From contig NZ_FCNY02000008.1 of assembly GCF_001544575.2 (NCBI RefSeq), forward strand, positions 310,001-374,000: DNA of 64,000 nt, in the 5' to 3' direction. Made by a program: the position numbers and the translations under genes. The stretch is from Caballeronia cordobensis. GTDB lineage: Bacteria > Pseudomonadota > Gammaproteobacteria > Burkholderiales > Burkholderiaceae. This document shows, in pieces, positions 52,701 through 61,428 of this stretch (its first letter is position 1; each line of letters begins with the position of its first letter). The notes beneath the pieces were generated by a model, which was given only the letters and a program-made list of their open reading frames with translations, ran no database searches and was not told the DNA's origin.

Positions 52701-54581
52701 CGCCAAAGTCCGCAGGCCGCCACGCCGGGCGACATTGGCCTTGCCCGTGGCTCCCGCCTGTTTCGACGCATGCCTGGTTGTGCCGCCGCCCTTGTTCTTC
52801 GGCGAGGCCGGGCTCGCGACACCCGCTTGCTTCGACGCCCCGGTTCGCGGCGCGGGCTTCTTCTTGCTCTGCGCCGCCTTGCTGCCCTTGGTAGGTGTCG
52901 CGCTGGTAGCCGATGCCTGCCTGCCACGCTTCCTGGGCGCAGCCTTCTTGCCCGCGGGCCCGGTGGCCGGTGAGCTCCCGGCGGCCGCGGGCTGTTGCGT
53001 CCCGGCCTTGCCGCCCTTGGTGCCTGCGTTGGGACGCTTGCCTTGCTGCGCGGGCGGGGTGGCCGGTTGCTGGCCGGCTGCGCCCTGCGCCTGTGCCTGT
53101 GCCTGTGCCGCGCTGCCCGCTTTATTGCGCATGCGCGTGATGTTCCGCGGTAGCGTGCCGTTGCGCAGATCCCTCTCCAGCTTCTCCCGATGCGCCTCGT
53201 ATGCGCGCTCGATCTTGCCGGGCGCGTACTGGATGAGGCCGCTCTCGCTGATCTGCTCGTCGCCGAGTTTGTCGCGCAACTGAGCGGACCTGCGGCGCGT
53301 GGTCTTCGGGCCGTTTTTCAGATCGCGCGTCCAGTAGACGACGCCTTGCAGGCGGTTGTCGCGCGCCGCCTGCAGCAGCATCTCGGCGGTTTCAGTGTCG
53401 CCCACCATTCGCAGCTCGGCGATCTTGCGGCCGACCCACTCGTTGGACATCTGCCGCACGCCGTCGCTCTTGTTCAGGCCGCTCGCGCCATACTTGTTCT
53501 CGATGATGAGGATCTTGCCGCGCTTGCTTATGCCCCAGGCGTCGATCCCCGTGCCGTAGTCGCCGACGTGCTGCTGCGGCGAATTCCAGTCGGCGAGCGT
53601 GATGCCTTCCTTCTCCGCCTGCGCGAGGCCGCCCGCAGTGCCGAGGCGCTCGCCGGACTGCAGCGAGGCCTTCTTCGCGACCCTACGCGACGGCTTGCCC
53701 TGTTCGAGCGCGGCGCGATCGATGTCGGCGGTGCTCTGGCGTCGCTTGCCGCTCGCGCCGCGCTCGGGACCGATGCGCTGCGCCTGCACCGAATCGATGT
53801 CTTCCAGCACTTGGGAATGCAGGTCCGTCGCCCCGGCGGCGCTGCGCACGCGCCTTTCGAGTCCTTCGATCATTTCCTCGGCGCTGTCGCGGTCGCGGCC
53901 GATGCGCTTGCGCACCTCGGCGGCGGCGCGCACCGTCGAGCTGCGCGGCAGACCCGCAGTGGCGGCGTCCGCCTCGACCTTGCGCAGGCGCTCTTCGAGC
54001 GGATCGGAGGCGGGCCCCGCGCCTTTCTTTTTCTTGCCCTTGCGCGCTTCGTCGTCCTCCTCGCGCGCGACGCCCGGTGCGGTGCCGCCGCTCACCCGCA
54101 CCGGACCCTGGCCGTTCGAGAACTGACTCGCGGCCCGGTCGGCCGCCTGTTCGTGCCCGGCATACGGGTCGAGTGCGGGAGCGGAGCCGCCCCGGCCTTG
54201 CTGGATCACGTGCGCCAGTTCATGGCCGAGCAGGCGCCTGCCGCGGACGTCGTGCGGTGCATAGCGTCCGGCGGCGAATACGATGTGGTGCCCCAGCGTG
54301 TAAGCGTTCGCGTGCAGGTCCGCGGCGGACTCGGCCGCGTCGCCATTGGTGTGGATGCGGACCTGCGAGAAATCCTGGCCGAAGCGCGCTTCGACGTGAC
54401 GCCGCAGCCCGGCGGGCAACGGCATGCCGGCCTGACCGACGGCGCGCAACACCGCGTCGCCGTGACCGTGCCCGGGCGTGTCGAGGTACGCGTATCCGCG
54501 ATCCGGCGAGCGGTCGCGCGAGACATGCGGCGCGCGCTTCGTCGTATCGGGAGGCGGCTTGTGGCTGTGCCGGGCGGTCAT
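49722..54581 (-). CDS. eCIS core (DUF4157) effector-like protein with PD-(D/E)XK nuclease motif
   Basis: The start is ATG 54581 (MTARHSHKPPPDTTKRAPHV), overlapping the AAA gene stop by ATGA; longer readings lie inside that gene. The 1619-residue protein has an eCIS core domain at ~45-130 (PLPAGLRRHVEARFGQDFSQ; VRIHTNGDAAESAADLHANA; LLGHELAHVIQQ, with HExxH at 120-124). A basic linker follows. Residues ~305-470 look like a restriction-endonuclease-fold domain: GTGIDAWGISKRGKILIIEN with D347 and E361-x-K363, then GVVYWTRD. Residues ~480-960 are a low-complexity Ala/Pro/Lys/Gly tract. ~960-1300 is beta- and Gly-rich (repeated GGxxG), and the end is helical, coiled-coil-like. Core-domain proteins are loaded into the eCIS lumen, so this is probably the payload. 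Nuclease activity is inference. Confidence 0.85.
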   Translation of the reverse strand: MTARHSHKPPPDTTKRAPHVSRDRSPDRGYAYLDTPGHGHGDAVLRAVGQAGMPLPAGLRRHVEARFGQDFSQVRIHTNGDAAESAADLHANAYTLGHHIVFAAGRYAPHDVRGRRLLGHELAHVIQQGRGGSAPALDPYAGHEQAADRAASQFSNGQGPVRVSGGTAPGVAREEDDEARKGKKKKGAGPASDPLEERLRKVEADAATAGLPRSSTVRAAAEVRKRIGRDRDSAEEMIEGLERRVRSAAGATDLHSQVLEDIDSVQAQRIGPERGASGKRRQSTADIDRAALEQGKPSRRVAKKASLQSGERLGTAGGLAQAEKEGITLADWNSPQQHVGDYGTGIDAWGISKRGKILIIENKYGASGLNKSDGVRQMSNEWVGRKIAELRMVGDTETAEMLLQAARDNRLQGVVYWTRDLKNGPKTTRRRSAQLRDKLGDEQISESGLIQYAPGKIERAYEAHREKLERDLRNGTLPRNITRMRNKAGSAAQAQAQAQGAAGQQPATPPAQQGKRPNAGTKGGKAGTQQPAAAGSSPATGPAGKKAAPRKRGRQASATSATPTKGSKAAQSKKKPAPRTGASKQAGVASPASPKNKGGGTTRHASKQAGATGKANVARRGGLRTLASKGGAGPGDVAELAAATPAANRKSEPKSASRTKKAAGGPRSTTAGGGKGAAGKPHGAADAYTVPRAVRKASAKPATRNAPRIASQGRVKPGGARQASATPEPGAERAAPAGTKKRQADEKQATARKTQPQKQSTAPAHPKAAPRKPVAVPAPTSGNKPETPPRAAGRTPKPSPAKAKPAPKAAPKTAAQQQTRTPPPAPGTEQQEQKDAPPRSKPRQGANKSAVKPAPATSRQSDAGASLIAGPDKAGVQVNASAQSKTDYGKGRSVTKTAAFSGKAWVETSEIPFSKPPRYRIVFHLNLGGHAGGKAEKEGSRGSVSAGVAASGSLDLTVAHEFSAEETRRYLADVTAGSSGAWRELRVAQLAAAGSIDDARALAGQMRALAGSPQGLAQMKEGDEIALGATGSIEGNLGASGGGKGGGSVGLQLGAGAQSGLERRVALRDGKYIVTVTSTKGTDTTIGATGGYGVASMGVSRADSATQGLSVSFTIDANDPARDARFAEISKAGSIDALQGLQARYPDLVSSRTTSRGKGTGTTTTAGVGGLSLDIVDRGEINEEVTEGPEGVTRTYRAQGTGGATLRAGSKPVVSASDTNAFAGGAGPDNAGFGETRNERRETDFTRSAQKFAGNFNKAPVGTVVGAFTGSTPVLQESVQQHGASLTDDSYAALIALAKNPNEWSRAWSGSFGTWQAWMDTRPKVLAAGQNRQLIAKAVAEFESESGRGRSDTVQRAVGSTAIAFEFPDAIADQKALYDALIVGDPIAAAQAAGDDTAQLARLKSDMEKLDALDRKISDNAGAFERPGDFIEMRQRIGERRSAMRTALNRLAAPNAKTAAAGPARDGGAPAPAPAAAAAAAHAPRSEADEAAARKAEEAQKLQQDTTDTIGRLQSYRRVEQGVFAAMETEFKGSTVFGYELPKLSNPSVIELTSQQNKLKDAYPKWGKDIAQLRRLIQQAGGDPAKADTFKPDRARYLELDRKVPYHSYGAGLPGYEEI

Positions 54582-56686
54582 CGGGCACGCTCCTCCGCAG
54601 GCTGTGAGCCGGCGAGGCCGAGCCGGCGCCAATCGGCTTCGGCGAGCGTCTTGCCCATCTTCTGATATTCGCGCTGGGTGGCGCGCAGCAGATGGCTCCG
54701 CTCGACGGCGCATGCGTCGGTGGCTGCGAAGTGGGCCGCCGCGAGAACCAGGTTGCGGATGTTGCCGCCGGCGAGCGGCAGGCTGCGCGCCAGTTCGTCC
54801 AGGTCGACCGAGGCGTCGCGCGCGAGCTGTTCAGGCCAGTGCGCCTGCCACAGCCGGCGCCGCTCGGTTTCCTGCGGCAACGGAAAGGTCACCGCGAAGC
54901 TCACGCGCCGGGTAAACGCATCGTCGATGTTTTGCCGCAGATTGGTCGCGAGTATCGCGAGTCCCTCGAATTGCTCCATCTTCTGCAGCAGGTAGGCGAT
55001 CTCCAGGTTCGCGTAGCGGTCGTGTGCGTCCTTCACCTCGGAGCGCTTGCCGAAGAGCGCGTCGGCTTCGTCGAAGAACAGCACGGCATTCGCGGATTCG
55101 GCGGCCTCGAACACGCGATCCAGATTCTTCTCCGTCTCGCCGATGTATTTGCTCACCACCTGCGCGAGGTCGACGCAGAAGAGATCGAGCCCGAGATCGG
55201 CGGCGATCACTTCCGCCGCGAGGGTCTTGCCGGTGCCGGAGGGACCGGCGAACAGCACGGTCACCCCGCGCTCGGAAACGAGGCGGCTCGACGTGCCCCA
55301 CGCCTGCGCGAGCTGCGCGCGCTGCGCCGCGCGCCGGCTGATCTCGCGCAGTTGCTCCTCCGTGTCGGGCGGAAGGATGAGGTTCGTCCAGTCGGCGCGC
55401 GGGCACACGCGCCGGGCCAGTTGCTCGAGCGCGTGCCCGCATAGCGCGCGGGCGGCCGCGGAGCAGTCGGCAAGGCCGAGTGGCGTCTGGCCGCTGTCCG
55501 GATCGCGCGCGAGCACGTCGTCCACGGCTTGCTCGATTTGCGATGCGCCGAGGCGAAAGCGCCCTGAGAGGATGTGCGCGGTGTCCGTGCCGATGTCGCG
55601 CCCGCGCGCCGCCGCGGCGCGCCGCCACAGCCTTGCACGTTCGTCGGGCTCCGGCAGCGACAGGTCGAGGCGGACCAGTCCGCCACGCATGCGCAGCCCG
55701 GCGGGCCACGGCAGACTGGAACCGGTCACGCAGTGGACGGGGAATGCATCGAGCGCGTCCGCGAGCGCGGCGCAAACGGCGTCCCGCTCGTGCGGGTCCA
55801 GTCGCTCCGCGCCGTGACAGTACAGCACCGCGCCGCGCCACCATGCCTCGCGGCACAGACGGAACGCGAGACGAGCAGGCCGGCCACCGGCGGGCAGCGC
55901 GCAGAGGTCGGCGCTGATGAGGCTCATGCGCTGCTCCGCCGCCAGCAGAGCGGCGATGCGGTGCCGGCCGCTGCCGGCCGGCCCGCGCAAATGGATACGA
56001 AGCGGCGCGCGACGCCGCGCCGAGGCCTCGCGCAATGCGTGTAACGCCAGTAACGCGGAGTGTCCCGGCGAGTCGGCCTCGGGCATCCGCAACGGACGGA
56101 TGAGCCGGCAGAACGGAATCAGGCTCTCGTCGAGAGCGGAGCCTGGCAGAAAGAGCGCGAGCACCTGCCGATCGATGGTGAGGCCGCGCGAGGCCGGAAA
56201 CGAGGGGACGCATTCGGTCTCGTCCATCTCGACGAGGCGGTGAGTGAAGAGCGGTCCTTTGAGCGACGTGGGCAACGCTTCGAGCATCCGGCCACGAGAG
56301 AGGCCGAGCAGCCTGAGTGTGAACGCGAGCGACGGGCGCTGTGCGCTCACATCGTCCTGCAGGTAGGCGAGCGTGGACCGGTAGACGGGGTCGAACTGCA
56401 AAACCAGCAACACCGCGAGCACGGCCTCGTCGAGCGGGCTGAGCGCATACTGTGCGCTCAGCCAGTCGCCAGCGGCAAGGGACGCCCAGGCGTGAGCCAG
56501 GTTCCCGATCCGGTCGGGCCATTGCGGCGTTGCGCCGGGCTGGCATTGATGATCGCTCACGGCGCGCGTCAGCAATTCGTCCAGCAGGGCGCACAGGTCT
56601 TCGAGCCCGCTTTCCGTCGTGCAGTCGTGCGCCTCCTGTTCGGACGCGCGAGATACGGCAGCGGACTCGCCTAGCGTGGTCATCAT
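54578..56686 (-). CDS. eCIS AAA+ ATPase (Pvc15-like)
   Basis: Start ATG 56686 overlaps the DUF3467 stop (TGATGATG; ATG 56683 is equally possible). The 702-residue protein has a canonical C-terminal AAA+ module: Walker A GPSGTGKT (481-488), LAQVVSKYIGETEKNLDRVF, Walker B VLFFDEADALFGKR (535-548), sensor-1 Asn (TN, 581-582) and Arg finger region FTRRVSF. An N-terminal AAA-like module (GPAGSGRHR, 235-243) lacks the P-loop lysine and is probably inactive. Pvc15-type ATPases are needed for particle assembly or effector loading. Located directly before the effector-like gene. Confidence 0.9.
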   Translation of the reverse strand: MMTTLGESAAVSRASEQEAHDCTTESGLEDLCALLDELLTRAVSDHQCQPGATPQWPDRIGNLAHAWASLAAGDWLSAQYALSPLDEAVLAVLLVLQFDPVYRSTLAYLQDDVSAQRPSLAFTLRLLGLSRGRMLEALPTSLKGPLFTHRLVEMDETECVPSFPASRGLTIDRQVLALFLPGSALDESLIPFCRLIRPLRMPEADSPGHSALLALHALREASARRRAPLRIHLRGPAGSGRHRIAALLAAEQRMSLISADLCALPAGGRPARLAFRLCREAWWRGAVLYCHGAERLDPHERDAVCAALADALDAFPVHCVTGSSLPWPAGLRMRGGLVRLDLSLPEPDERARLWRRAAAARGRDIGTDTAHILSGRFRLGASQIEQAVDDVLARDPDSGQTPLGLADCSAAARALCGHALEQLARRVCPRADWTNLILPPDTEEQLREISRRAAQRAQLAQAWGTSSRLVSERGVTVLFAGPSGTGKTLAAEVIAADLGLDLFCVDLAQVVSKYIGETEKNLDRVFEAAESANAVLFFDEADALFGKRSEVKDAHDRYANLEIAYLLQKMEQFEGLAILATNLRQNIDDAFTRRVSFAVTFPLPQETERRRLWQAHWPEQLARDASVDLDELARSLPLAGGNIRNLVLAAAHFAATDACAVERSHLLRATQREYQKMGKTLAEADWRRLGLAGSQPAEERAR

Positions 56687-56985
56687 CAGTACTCGGGATC
56701 GTCGGGCGGCGGAGCGTCGGCCCCGGTATGGCCGAGCGCCTCGTGGACGGCCTCGAATCGCGCGAGCGTCGAGCGTAGCAGTTCGAGCAATGCGCGCGCA
56801 TAGGTCGGCGTCATGACGATGCGAATCCCGTCCCCGCATTCCTGCTTGCCGTCGAACGCCTGTGCGATCCGCAGCAGAATCTCCTCATGGCTGAACCCCG
56901 CCTCGAAGTAGTTGGCGTACGCGTAGGCGGTCTCCGCGATATCGGAGGGCGCAGAAAACTCAGGTGGCGGCGTGTCGGCTTGCAT
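56686..56985 (-). CDS. DUF3467-like small protein, first gene of the eCIS operon
   Basis: The open frame can begin at TTG 57057, ATG 57009 or ATG 56985. The predicted sigma-54 start of transcription is near 56987, so ATG 56985 (MQADTPPPEFSAPSDIAETA) is preferred, giving 99 residues. The domain YAYANYFEAGFSHEEILLRI ... IRIVMTPTYARALLELLRST with a following RFEAVHEALG matches DUF3467 proteins (YANYFE.G...FE....F ... R.V.SP..AK.LL..L...). The role in eCIS is unknown. The stop overlaps the ATPase start by one base. Confidence 0.72.
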   Translation of the reverse strand: MQADTPPPEFSAPSDIAETAYAYANYFEAGFSHEEILLRIAQAFDGKQECGDGIRIVMTPTYARALLELLRSTLARFEAVHEALGHTGADAPPPDDPEY

Positions 56986-56997
56986 GGCCCCGCTCGT

Positions 56998-57013
56998 TGC
57001 AGGAGCCATGCCA
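56998..57013 (-). promoter_or_regulatory. Sigma-54 (-24/-12) promoter of the eCIS operon
   Basis: The minus strand reads TGGCATGGCTCCTGCA, which fits TGGCACG-N4-TTGCW at 9 of 11 fixed plus W positions with exact GG-to-GC spacing. It lies 80-175 bp downstream of the palindromic enhancer sites and of the sigma-54 activator gene. Predicted +1 is about 56987. It lies within the longest possible reading of the DUF3467 gene, which argues for the shorter start. Confidence 0.7.
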
Positions 57014-57093
57014 TCCGCGGAATCTCGAGAGCGGCTCGGGAAGTCCTTTGATTTCAAGGGTTTGCTCGAGGGGCGCGCGAAGCGCCGCGGCCT

Positions 57094-57186
57094 GTGTCAC
57101 AGGGCGGGTTGTGACACGGATCAGGATCGCGTCGATGGATCAAGGCCGGAGGGTGTCACATCGCGCTGTGACACCGCGTGTGACAC
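57094..57186 (-). promoter_or_regulatory. Upstream activator (enhancer) sites for the eCIS sigma-54 activator
   Basis: Five copies of the half-site GTGTCACA/TGTGACAC occur in 93 bp: 57094-57101, 57110-57117, 57153-57160, 57167-57174, 57179-57186. They form two inverted repeats, GTGTCACA-N8-TGTGACAC and GGTGTCACA-N6-TGTGACACC (57152-57160/57167-57175), plus a single half-site touching the end of the regulator gene. Distance to the -24/-12 element is about 95 and 150 bp, canonical for enhancer-binding proteins. Confidence 0.75.
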
Positions 57187-57188
57187 GG

Positions 57189-58241
<1,053 letters not shown>

Positions 58242-58497
58242 GATGTGACGACCTCACGCATTCCGGTTCACGCGCGCTCCGCGCAAGGCGACGGGCGCAG
58301 CTGCCTACTCCTGCTTTCACACACGATAGGCGAGGCGGCGGAATTTTGTAATGTTAGCTACGCATTAACTTGTGAGGAAACGCATGTTGCGCCCGGAAGC
58401 TAGGAATTCGCTAGTTCAGTTATAGATTTTTCGTAGTTTCCTGAAGCTGTACCTCGTGTCATTCTCGTTCCAACTCAACAAAACGACAGGAGGAAGT

Positions 58498-59289
58498 ATG
58501 CTGAGCGCCGAGCGAGAAGCGTTTGTACGCGATGGAGTCACCGTCTTACGCGGCGTATTCACGGACTGGATCGACCTGCTGCGCGATGGCGTCGACTTCA
58601 ATGAAAAGCACCCCGGACCCGATTTTCGCGACTACACGAAGGGCACGTCGTCGGGGCGATTCTTCGGCGACTATTGCAACTGGCAGCGCATCGAGCCGTT
58701 TCGCCGGTTCGTCGAGGAAAGTCCGGCTGGCGCCATTGCCCGGGAATTGATGGCGTCCCGGCGTGCGCGCATCTTTCACGAGCACGTTTTAGTGAAGGAA
58801 GCGGGCGCGGACAAGATCACGCCCTGGCATCACGACGAACCGTACTATTGCGTGAGCGCGGAACAGTCCGTGAGCATGTGGGTGCCGCTCGATCCGGTGC
58901 CGCGTGAGACTACGCTCGAATTCGTCGGCGGCTCGCATCAATGGGGAAAGCTTTTTCGTCCGCGCAAGTTCACGGGCGTTGCGTACGACCGTTCGTCGGA
59001 CGGACTCGAAGAGATGCCGGATATCGACGCGCATCGCGACGACTACAACATCCTTGGGTGGGACCTGAAGCCCGGCGATGCAGTCGCGTTCAACTATCTC
59101 ACGGTGCATGGCGCGCCGGGCAATCGTTCCGGTTCGGTGTCGCGGCGCGTGGTGTCGTTCCGCTGGCTCGGCGACAACGCGGTGTATGTCGATCGAGGCG
59201 GCGAGACATCGCCTCCGTATCGACATCTCGCGGAGCGGCTCAACGCCGGCGATCCGCTGCCGGAGGAAGAGTTTCCGTTCGTCGTCTGA
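58498..59289 (+). CDS. Phytanoyl-CoA dioxygenase family protein (Fe(II)/2-oxoglutarate oxygenase)
   Basis: ATG 58498 follows an ideal AGGAGGA. The 263-residue protein has the non-haem iron triad of the PhyH family: WHHDEP (H111, D113) and VHGAPGNR (H204), with R216/R217 available for 2-oxoglutarate, plus TTLEFVGGSHQWG. PhyH members hydroxylate varied small molecules and are often linked to quaternary amine or ectoine metabolism. Divergent from the eCIS regulator across ~256 bp, and convergent with the PDR reductase gene. Its operon partners, if any, are not on this strand. Confidence 0.88.
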   Translation: MLSAEREAFVRDGVTVLRGVFTDWIDLLRDGVDFNEKHPGPDFRDYTKGTSSGRFFGDYCNWQRIEPFRRFVEESPAGAIARELMASRRARIFHEHVLVKEAGADKITPWHHDEPYYCVSAEQSVSMWVPLDPVPRETTLEFVGGSHQWGKLFRPRKFTGVAYDRSSDGLEEMPDIDAHRDDYNILGWDLKPGDAVAFNYLTVHGAPGNRSGSVSRRVVSFRWLGDNAVYVDRGGETSPPYRHLAERLNAGDPLPEEEFPFVV

Positions 59290-59299
59290 CCGTGCTTCA

Positions 59300-59337
59300 G
59301 CGGCCGCCTCTTCAGCAATCGAGAACGAGGCGGCCGC
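59300..59337. terminator. Bidirectional terminator-like hairpin between convergent genes
   Basis: GCGGCCGCCTC (59300-59310) and GAGGCGGCCGC (59327-59337) are perfect complements around a 16-base loop. The structure lies between the stop of the PhyH gene and the end of the reductase gene (it overlaps the last reductase codons). No T-run follows, so efficient intrinsic termination is uncertain. Confidence 0.5.
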
Positions 59338-60268
59338 GCTTGCAGCCCGACACGCAAATCATCATCGTTTTGCCTTCCGCGCGCTCCGACTCGCTCAGAA
59401 CACTGTCGCGATGATCGATATCGCCTTCGATCACCGACGTCTCGCAGCTGCCGCAAATGCCCTGTTCGCAACTCGACGGCACGTCGACGCCCTCGGCGCG
59501 AAGCACATCGAGCAGTCGCGCGCCGGCTTCGACGCGCACGACTTTTCCGCTTCGTCCGAGTTGCACTTCATAACCTGCGCCTTGCGAGTCCTTCAAACCA
59601 CTCGGGTCCGCAGAGAATCGTTCGATATGCGCGTGCGTGTAGCCGTTTTCGGCGCATGCGCTTTCGAATGCGCTCAGCATCGGCGTGGGGCCGCAGCAAT
59701 AGAATCGCGTGGCGCGATCGCGTTCGTCGAGAAAGCCTCGAAGATCAGGCGGGCCGCCGGCCTGTGCATCGAAATGCAGCTTCAGTGAAAGCCCGAGCGC
59801 CTGAATCGGTTCCAGCCACGCCGCGTGCTCGCGCGAACGGCAGCAATAAAGCATCTCGACCGATTTACCGAGCGCAACGAGCCGTTGCGCCATGCTGTAG
59901 ATCGCGGTTATGCCGATACCGCCCGCAATCAGAACGAATCGCTCGCCGGATTCATCGAGCGGAAAGTTATTGCGCGGCTCGGAAATCAGGATCGAATCCC
60001 CGGTGCGCAACTTCTCGTGGACGAAAGCCGAACCGCCCTGACTGTCGCGCGCGCGAAGCACGCCGAGAATATATCGATCGCGATTGCCCGTCGCATTGAC
60101 GAGCGAATAACTTCGCACGATGCCATTGGGCAGATGCAGGCTGATATGCGATCCGGCATCGAATGCAGGCAAGGGAGCGGAATCAGACGCGCGCAATTCG
60201 ATGCTGACGGTGTCCATCGCTTCGACATGAATCCTGTCGACGATGACGGTAAAGGTGGCGGGACGCAT
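59312..60268 (-). CDS. PDR/VanB family oxidoreductase (Rieske oxygenase reductase)
   Basis: This 318-residue phthalate-dioxygenase-reductase-type protein contains an FMN-binding barrel (SLHLPNGIVRSYSLVNATGN), an NAD domain (FVLIAGGIGITAIYSMAQRL and CCGPTPMLSAFE) and a C-terminal plant-type [2Fe-2S] domain with CEQGICGSCETSVIEGDIDH and a fourth Cys in MMICVSGCKRG. It passes electrons from NADH to a Rieske oxygenase. The oxygenase gene lies 8 bp upstream in the same operon. Confidence 0.92.
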   Translation of the reverse strand: MRPATFTVIVDRIHVEAMDTVSIELRASDSAPLPAFDAGSHISLHLPNGIVRSYSLVNATGNRDRYILGVLRARDSQGGSAFVHEKLRTGDSILISEPRNNFPLDESGERFVLIAGGIGITAIYSMAQRLVALGKSVEMLYCCRSREHAAWLEPIQALGLSLKLHFDAQAGGPPDLRGFLDERDRATRFYCCGPTPMLSAFESACAENGYTHAHIERFSADPSGLKDSQGAGYEVQLGRSGKVVRVEAGARLLDVLRAEGVDVPSSCEQGICGSCETSVIEGDIDHRDSVLSESERAEGKTMMICVSGCKRGRLVLDC

Positions 60269-60276
60269 GTTCGAAA

Positions 60277-61428
60277 TCAGTCGCAGATACGATGAGCCAT
60301 GAAGCTATAGAAGTCCCGAAGCGTGCCCTCCAGATTCTCCGCTGAGAGGGGGCCGGGCGAATAGAAAGTCGAGCTGACGCCTTTCTGCAGCGTTTCCAGC
60401 TTCGTGCGGTCTTCGGCGTTGAAGGCGTTCGCGAACGCGACGTATCGTTCGATGCTTTCCTTGTCCGGTGCTCGCTCGTGTCCGGCAAGGCCCCATTTGA
60501 TCGCGACCTGATCGGTTGCGGCGGGCCTCAGACAAAGATAGATCGTCTGATGCGGCATGTAAGTCACGACGAGATTCGGAAAGACGCTGAAGAGAAAACT
60601 CGAGCGGCGCTCGCTTTGGGTCAGGTCTTCGTGAAACGGCGTGCGTTGCGGCGAATCGGGCGTGTAGTGCGCGCGATAGGCCGAAAAGTGTCCATTGCCC
60701 GGCACGTATTCGCATAGCTCCGTGGGCGTGACAGGCCGCAAGGTGCGCGGATGCGTGGCGTTGAGGTGATAACCCTCCATGAAGTTTTCCGCCAGGCATT
60801 TCCAGTTCGTGTGCCACACCTCTTCCTGGAGGTGATAAAGCTCGCGCTCCTCGTTGTGATAGTTGCGTATGTGCGCTTCGAGCGGGCGAAGCGCTTCGCC
60901 GAGCGGCGCCGCGTTGCCATCGATGTTCACGAAGATGAAGTTCTGCCAGATCGTCGAGTGGATTTTCGGCAGCGCGCATCGCGATGTGTCGAGATCCTTG
61001 CACTCCTGCATCAAGGGCGCGCGTTTGAGCTTGCCATCGAGTTCATAACTCCATGCGTGATACGCGCACACGTGCACGCGCGCATTGCCACGGCCGAGTG
61101 CGACGAGATTGCCGCGATGCCGGCATACGTTGGCCAGGACATGAACTTCGCCTTGGGCATCGCGCTGAATCAACAGCGGTTCTCCGGTCAATTCAGTCGT
61201 GAAGTAGTCGCCGTTGCGGGGAATCTCGCCCACATGGCCGACGCAAACCCACGTGCGTCGAAAGACGCGCCGACGTTCGAGCTCGGCGAAGTGAGCCGAG
61301 CTATAAAACGCGCCGGGCATGCCGTGCGTCGCGCGCTTCTCCGAGCGCGCCAGGGTCGATAGCGTGTCGAGCAGCGCGCGGTCGTCCGGCGAGATTGCAT
61401 CGGCAAATAGAGACGCTGGCACATTCAT
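60277..61428 (-). CDS. Rieske non-haem iron oxygenase, alpha subunit
   Basis: This 383-residue protein has the Rieske centre C102-R-H104 ... C121-A-Y-H124 (CxH-x16-CxxH) and the mononuclear iron site ENFMEGYHLNATHP (His221, His226; Asp further on). The look of the catalytic domain and the absence of a beta subunit place it with single-component-type oxygenases that demethylate or hydroxylate small amines and betaines (GbcA/stachydrine demethylase-like) rather than large aromatic dioxygenases. A potB/C-type transporter and a PhyH-family gene nearby support an amine or betaine substrate (inference). Confidence 0.9.
   Translation of the reverse strand: MNVPASLFADAISPDDRALLDTLSTLARSEKRATHGMPGAFYSSAHFAELERRRVFRRTWVCVGHVGEIPRNGDYFTTELTGEPLLIQRDAQGEVHVLANVCRHRGNLVALGRGNARVHVCAYHAWSYELDGKLKRAPLMQECKDLDTSRCALPKIHSTIWQNFIFVNIDGNAAPLGEALRPLEAHIRNYHNEERELYHLQEEVWHTNWKCLAENFMEGYHLNATHPRTLRPVTPTELCEYVPGNGHFSAYRAHYTPDSPQRTPFHEDLTQSERRSSFLFSVFPNLVVTYMPHQTIYLCLRPAATDQVAIKWGLAGHERAPDKESIERYVAFANAFNAEDRTKLETLQKGVSSTFYSPGPLSAENLEGTLRDFYSFMAHRICD

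Noticed and set aside
49722..54713. Payload start at 54713
   Set aside because: The extra 44 residues lie in the ATPase gene and are non-protein-like; ATG 54581 overlaps the ATPase stop in the usual ATGA manner.
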